A program made the translations under genes and the position numbers. From assembly GCA_934167755.1 (NCBI GenBank), contig CAKPLT010000002.1, positions 1 through 64,000 on the forward strand: 64,000 bases of DNA. Reading direction: 5' to 3'. Position 1 is the stretch's first letter; each line of letters begins with the position of its first letter. The DNA comes from an uncultured Clostridia bacterium (GTDB lineage: Bacteria; Bacillota; Clostridia; TANB77; CAG-508). Of the stretch, positions 61,393-64,000 are shown piece after piece. The notes under the pieces were generated by a model. It searched no databases. It was given only the letters and a program-made list of their open reading frames with translations, and was not told the origin of the DNA.

Positions 61393-62382
61393 TTATTTTT
61401 CCCAATTTTTGATTATTCTTCTAATTTTGAATAATCCCCTACCAAAAAAAGGCAAATTCATTATTATAAAGTTTTCAATATAATATACAAATGTCTCTGT
61501 TTTGTATAATTTATGAAATGTTCTCCAACCTTTAAAGTTGAAATTTCTTTTGCTTTTTATATCATTAAAATAATCAAATGCCTTTTTATTTTGTTCTTGT
61601 AATTCTTTTGGAAATCTTTCCTTATTATTCACATATGTTCCAAAAACACCTAATTTTACATTTATGAATAATTCTCTTACCTGTTCCAATCTTTCAAATC
61701 CATGTGATATTTTATTTGTTCCTACTTGGTTATTTCCATGTTGTCTATATTTTATATATTTTTCTGGCATATATGCTAATTTTCCATTTAAAGCTACTAT
61801 AAGACCAATCCAATGATCATGTATTAAATATTTAGATTCTGTTGGTATTGGTAATATCTTTTCAATAAATTCTCTTTTTGATAGTATTGTACACCCCGTT
61901 ACACAATTATATAAATAATTTACTTTGTAGCTGTCTATATATTTGTGTATTTTTCTATTTAGCAGCATAAAATCTCCAAATGATGAATATATTGTCTCTA
62001 ATTTTTCATCAACAACTTCTAAATCTCCAAATACTAAATCTGCTTTTTGCTTTTTTAAAGTTTCAATTGATTTTTCTACTTTTATTGGTAGCCATACATC
62101 ATCTTGATCTGCTAACATATAATAATTGTTTTTTACTTTTTTTAAAAGAAATTCTATCCCTTTTACTACACCCATATTTTCTTTTTGTAAATATAATTCT
62201 ATTCTTTCATCTTTGTTTCTATATTCTTCTAATATTTTAGGTGTTGAATCTTTTGAACAATCGTCTGAAATTATTAATCTTATATTTTTATATGTCTGAT
62301 TTAATATACTATCCAACTGTTCTCTTAAATATTTTTCTCCATTATATGTTGGGAGTAATATGTCTATAGTATCATCATTCAT
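61393..62382 (-). CDS. GT2 glycosyltransferase (rhamnosyltransferase-like)
   Basis: A 329-residue soluble enzyme: DILLPTYNGEKYLREQLDSIL, SDDCSKDSTPKI, LADQDDVWLP with the metal Asp residues, and a HDHWIGLIV-like IHDHWIGLIVALNG block with YRQHGNNQVG. This set is typical of rhamnosyl- and related transferases in wall polysaccharide loci. It follows the permease gene by 14 bases. Confidence 0.9.
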   Translation of the reverse strand: MNDDTIDILLPTYNGEKYLREQLDSILNQTYKNIRLIISDDCSKDSTPKILEEYRNKDERIELYLQKENMGVVKGIEFLLKKVKNNYYMLADQDDVWLPIKVEKSIETLKKQKADLVFGDLEVVDEKLETIYSSFGDFMLLNRKIHKYIDSYKVNYLYNCVTGCTILSKREFIEKILPIPTESKYLIHDHWIGLIVALNGKLAYMPEKYIKYRQHGNNQVGTNKISHGFERLEQVRELFINVKLGVFGTYVNNKERFPKELQEQNKKAFDYFNDIKSKRNFNFKGWRTFHKLYKTETFVYYIENFIIMNLPFFGRGLFKIRRIIKNWEK

Positions 62383-62396
62383 TTTATTTCCTCACT

Positions 62397-63191
62397 TTAT
62401 AGAACATCAGCAAAATCTTTTTTGCTCTTTTTGAATATATAATTTCCCCATACAAATATTATTATGGTTAAAGCCCAAAATATAAGTGTATAAATGCCAT
62501 GTCCAGCTATTACTATATTACTTGTTCCCATAAAACACTCTCTGAATCCTGTAACTAAGTATGTAAATGGCAAGCATTTCATAACTGTTGATATTGTATG
62601 ATGTTCTGCTATCATACTTAAATCCCAAACTACTGGTGTAAGCCACATTCCTATTTGCATAACAATCCCTAGCAAATTTGAAAAGTCTGGCACTAATGTT
62701 GCTACTGCTGATGTAAATCTTGTAATGGCAATTAAGAAAGTATATACTGAGAAAATCATATATATTAATTGTAATATATTAGGTACAAATTTAAAAATAG
62801 CACATACAACTGTTGCTATTACCATTAAAAATAATGCTACAAATGCATTTGCAAATAATGATATTATTGGTATTATATCAACTGGGAAAACAACTTTTTT
62901 TACTAGATAACTATATCCTCTTATTGAATTACTTGCACCTACTATTCCATCATTTATTGTCATCCACATTGCCATTCCAGGCATAAACCAAACTACATAT
63001 GGTGCTCCTTCCGGTCCTGTTTGTTTAAATATATATTGAAATACTATTACATACATCATCATAAATATAAATGGTTGTAGAAATCCCCATATACTTCCTA
63101 AACTTGTACTAGCAAACCTATTCTTAAAATCATTTTTTCCTAATTGTACTACTAATCTTTTATTTTTCCATAAAGTTTTTATAAATTCCAT
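62397..63191 (-). CDS. Polysaccharide ABC transporter permease (Wzm/TagG-like)
   Basis: A 264-residue ABC-2 type permease with six membrane helices. NDFKNRFASTSLGSIWGFLQPF is the amphipathic N-terminal signature of O-antigen and teichoic acid exporters (quoted in part), followed by YFPWFMPGMAMW-like VVWFMPGMAMW and a late LTPVVWDLS block. It exports a lipid-linked polymer with the Wzt-like ATPase at 52487. It is the first gene after the promoter at 63243-63271. Confidence 0.93.
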   Translation of the reverse strand: MEFIKTLWKNKRLVVQLGKNDFKNRFASTSLGSIWGFLQPFIFMMMYVIVFQYIFKQTGPEGAPYVVWFMPGMAMWMTINDGIVGASNSIRGYSYLVKKVVFPVDIIPIISLFANAFVALFLMVIATVVCAIFKFVPNILQLIYMIFSVYTFLIAITRFTSAVATLVPDFSNLLGIVMQIGMWLTPVVWDLSMIAEHHTISTVMKCLPFTYLVTGFRECFMGTSNIVIAGHGIYTLIFWALTIIIFVWGNYIFKKSKKDFADVL

Positions 63192-63242
63192 ATTTCCTCC
63201 ATTAATTTTTATCTTTTTCCTTTTATTACATTTTCTTTTGTT

Positions 63243-63271
63243 ATTCTACTATAAGAGCTATTTAAAGTCAA
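63243..63271 (-). promoter_or_regulatory. Promoter of the permease unit
   Basis: Minus strand: -35 TTGACT (63266-63271), 17-base spacer, -10 TAGAAT (63243-63248), about 50 bases before the ATG. A perfect 10-base inverted repeat (63255-63264, 63283-63292) straddles the -35 box and could be an operator. Confidence 0.75.
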
Positions 63272-63327
63272 CAATTAGACCCTAAATAGCTCAATTTTTG
63301 TTACTTCATTTTATTTCAAGCATAGAA

Positions 63328-64000
63328 TTATTTTCTAAACTTTAAATACCCCAAAATAGGAAAATGAAAAAGCACAATTTCCCTAACCATCTTCTTTCCT
63401 TGATTTTTTCCAGCCAAACTTTTAAAAAATCCATTCAAATTCCAATTTATTTTAGAAGACATCAAAATATCATCATAATACTTTTCCGCTTCATTAATAA
63501 ACTGCTCGTCCTGTTTTATAGAAACATACTGTTTGCACATTTTAATACCACCAAGATAAGCCCTATTAATTGCATCTTTTCTGTATTCTAAAAAAGACTT
63601 ATAATTATCGCCATGTTCTTGTTTCCATCTATTTAAATTCTGATTTAAACTTCTACCACCAAAAACATTTGAACCATGTAGTCTATAATCAAAAAGAGGT
63701 TCTTCAATATAGCACATTCCTTTTCCTTCATTTGCAATAAAAGCTGCAAGCCAATCATGTGCAATAACATCTTTTTTAAAAGGAATCATTTTATCTTTAA
63801 CAGCTTTAGTAATAATCTGAGAACATCCTATTCCAACACATCTTGAAATAGCTAATTTACTTTTTCCTTTTACCAATGGTACATTTTTATATTTAAAATA
63901 ATCATCTTGAAGAACAATTCCATTTTCATCAACTTGTCTACAATTGCAATACACCATATCAACATTTTCTTTTTTTATCTTTTTAAGACTTTTTTCAACT
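63328..64000 (-). CDS. GT2 glycosyltransferase, C-terminal part (cut by window edge)
   Basis: The C-terminal 224 codons of a GT2 enzyme; the frame runs off the right edge, and the ATG at 63957 is internal (the frame upstream reads LKKSLKKIKKENVDMVYCNC). Seen: CNCRQVDENG, a HDWLAAFIANEGK block with the catalytic His-Asp, and YRLHGSNVFGGRSL. This matches rhamnosyltransferase-like GT2 of wall polysaccharide loci. A 36-base gap and an inverted repeat separate it from the permease unit. Confidence 0.85.
   Translation of the reverse strand, partial: VEKSLKKIKKENVDMVYCNCRQVDENGIVLQDDYFKYKNVPLVKGKSKLAISRCVGIGCSQIITKAVKDKMIPFKKDVIAHDWLAAFIANEGKGMCYIEEPLFDYRLHGSNVFGGRSLNQNLNRWKQEHGDNYKSFLEYRKDAINRAYLGGIKMCKQYVSIKQDEQFINEAEKYYDDILMSSKINWNLNGFFKSLAGKNQGKKMVREIVLFHFPILGYLKFRK

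Overview
The window is AT-rich, densely coded DNA from a low-GC Gram-positive, spore-forming bacterium, most likely an uncultured gut-type member of the Clostridia. Evidence: YlbJ and GerW sporulation proteins, SepF/DivIVA/FtsK division proteins, strong Shine-Dalgarno sites, several TTG/GTG starts, textbook TTGACA-N17-TATAAT promoters, and no lipopolysaccharide or outer-membrane genes. Most genes lie on the minus strand.

Layout. 1-14 kb is a mosaic of short units: tRNA-Gly(TCC), tRNA-Gln(CTG), a YvyF-like zinc-ribbon protein, a DUF45 metallopeptidase, ylbJ, a VanW protein, rpmE, a GT39-like membrane enzyme, gerW with DUF2953, scpA (no scpB beside it), recX, smpB, class II fba, a DUF1540 protein and recN. 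14-25 kb holds a secreted papain-like protease with a cell-wall-type C-terminus, a cytoplasmic GH15 glucosidase, a beta-CASP nuclease, a coiled-coil orphan and ftsK/spoIIIE. 25-35 kb is housekeeping: a subunit-B-like coiled coil, rsmD, divIVA, sepF, a HlyD-like protein, miaA, mutL, a VWA surface protein and mreB. 35-64 kb is a cell-surface polysaccharide locus running toward mreB.

The polysaccharide locus has an ABC exporter (Wzm-like permease, Wzt-like ATPase with a C-terminal sugar-binding domain), many GT2 enzymes, two tandem methyltransferase/coiled-coil proteins (one with an extra domain, reminiscent of WbdD chain-length rulers), a DPM1-like GT2 paired with a DUF2304 protein (as GacI/GacJ), an MdoB/GacH-like phosphoglycerol transferase, GalE, and a second lipid-sugar synthase with an EamA/SMR-like small membrane protein. 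Two large secreted peptidoglycan hydrolases (M14 and GH25), each with about four ricin-type lectin modules, sit between the permease and the ATPase. A DUF2142 membrane protein there is broken by a one-base frameshift.

Beyond the genes, the most striking signal is a family of REP/BIME-like palindromes with a GGGACCGGGTAC core at five places. Two copies form the last codons and stop of unrelated genes (ftsK and the DUF2953 gene), giving both proteins an identical NLGPGT tail. Two other GGGAC-type palindromes lie at 25.0 and 32.2 kb. recN and the DUF45 peptidase share a promoter layout with LexA-like CGAAC/GTTCG boxes.
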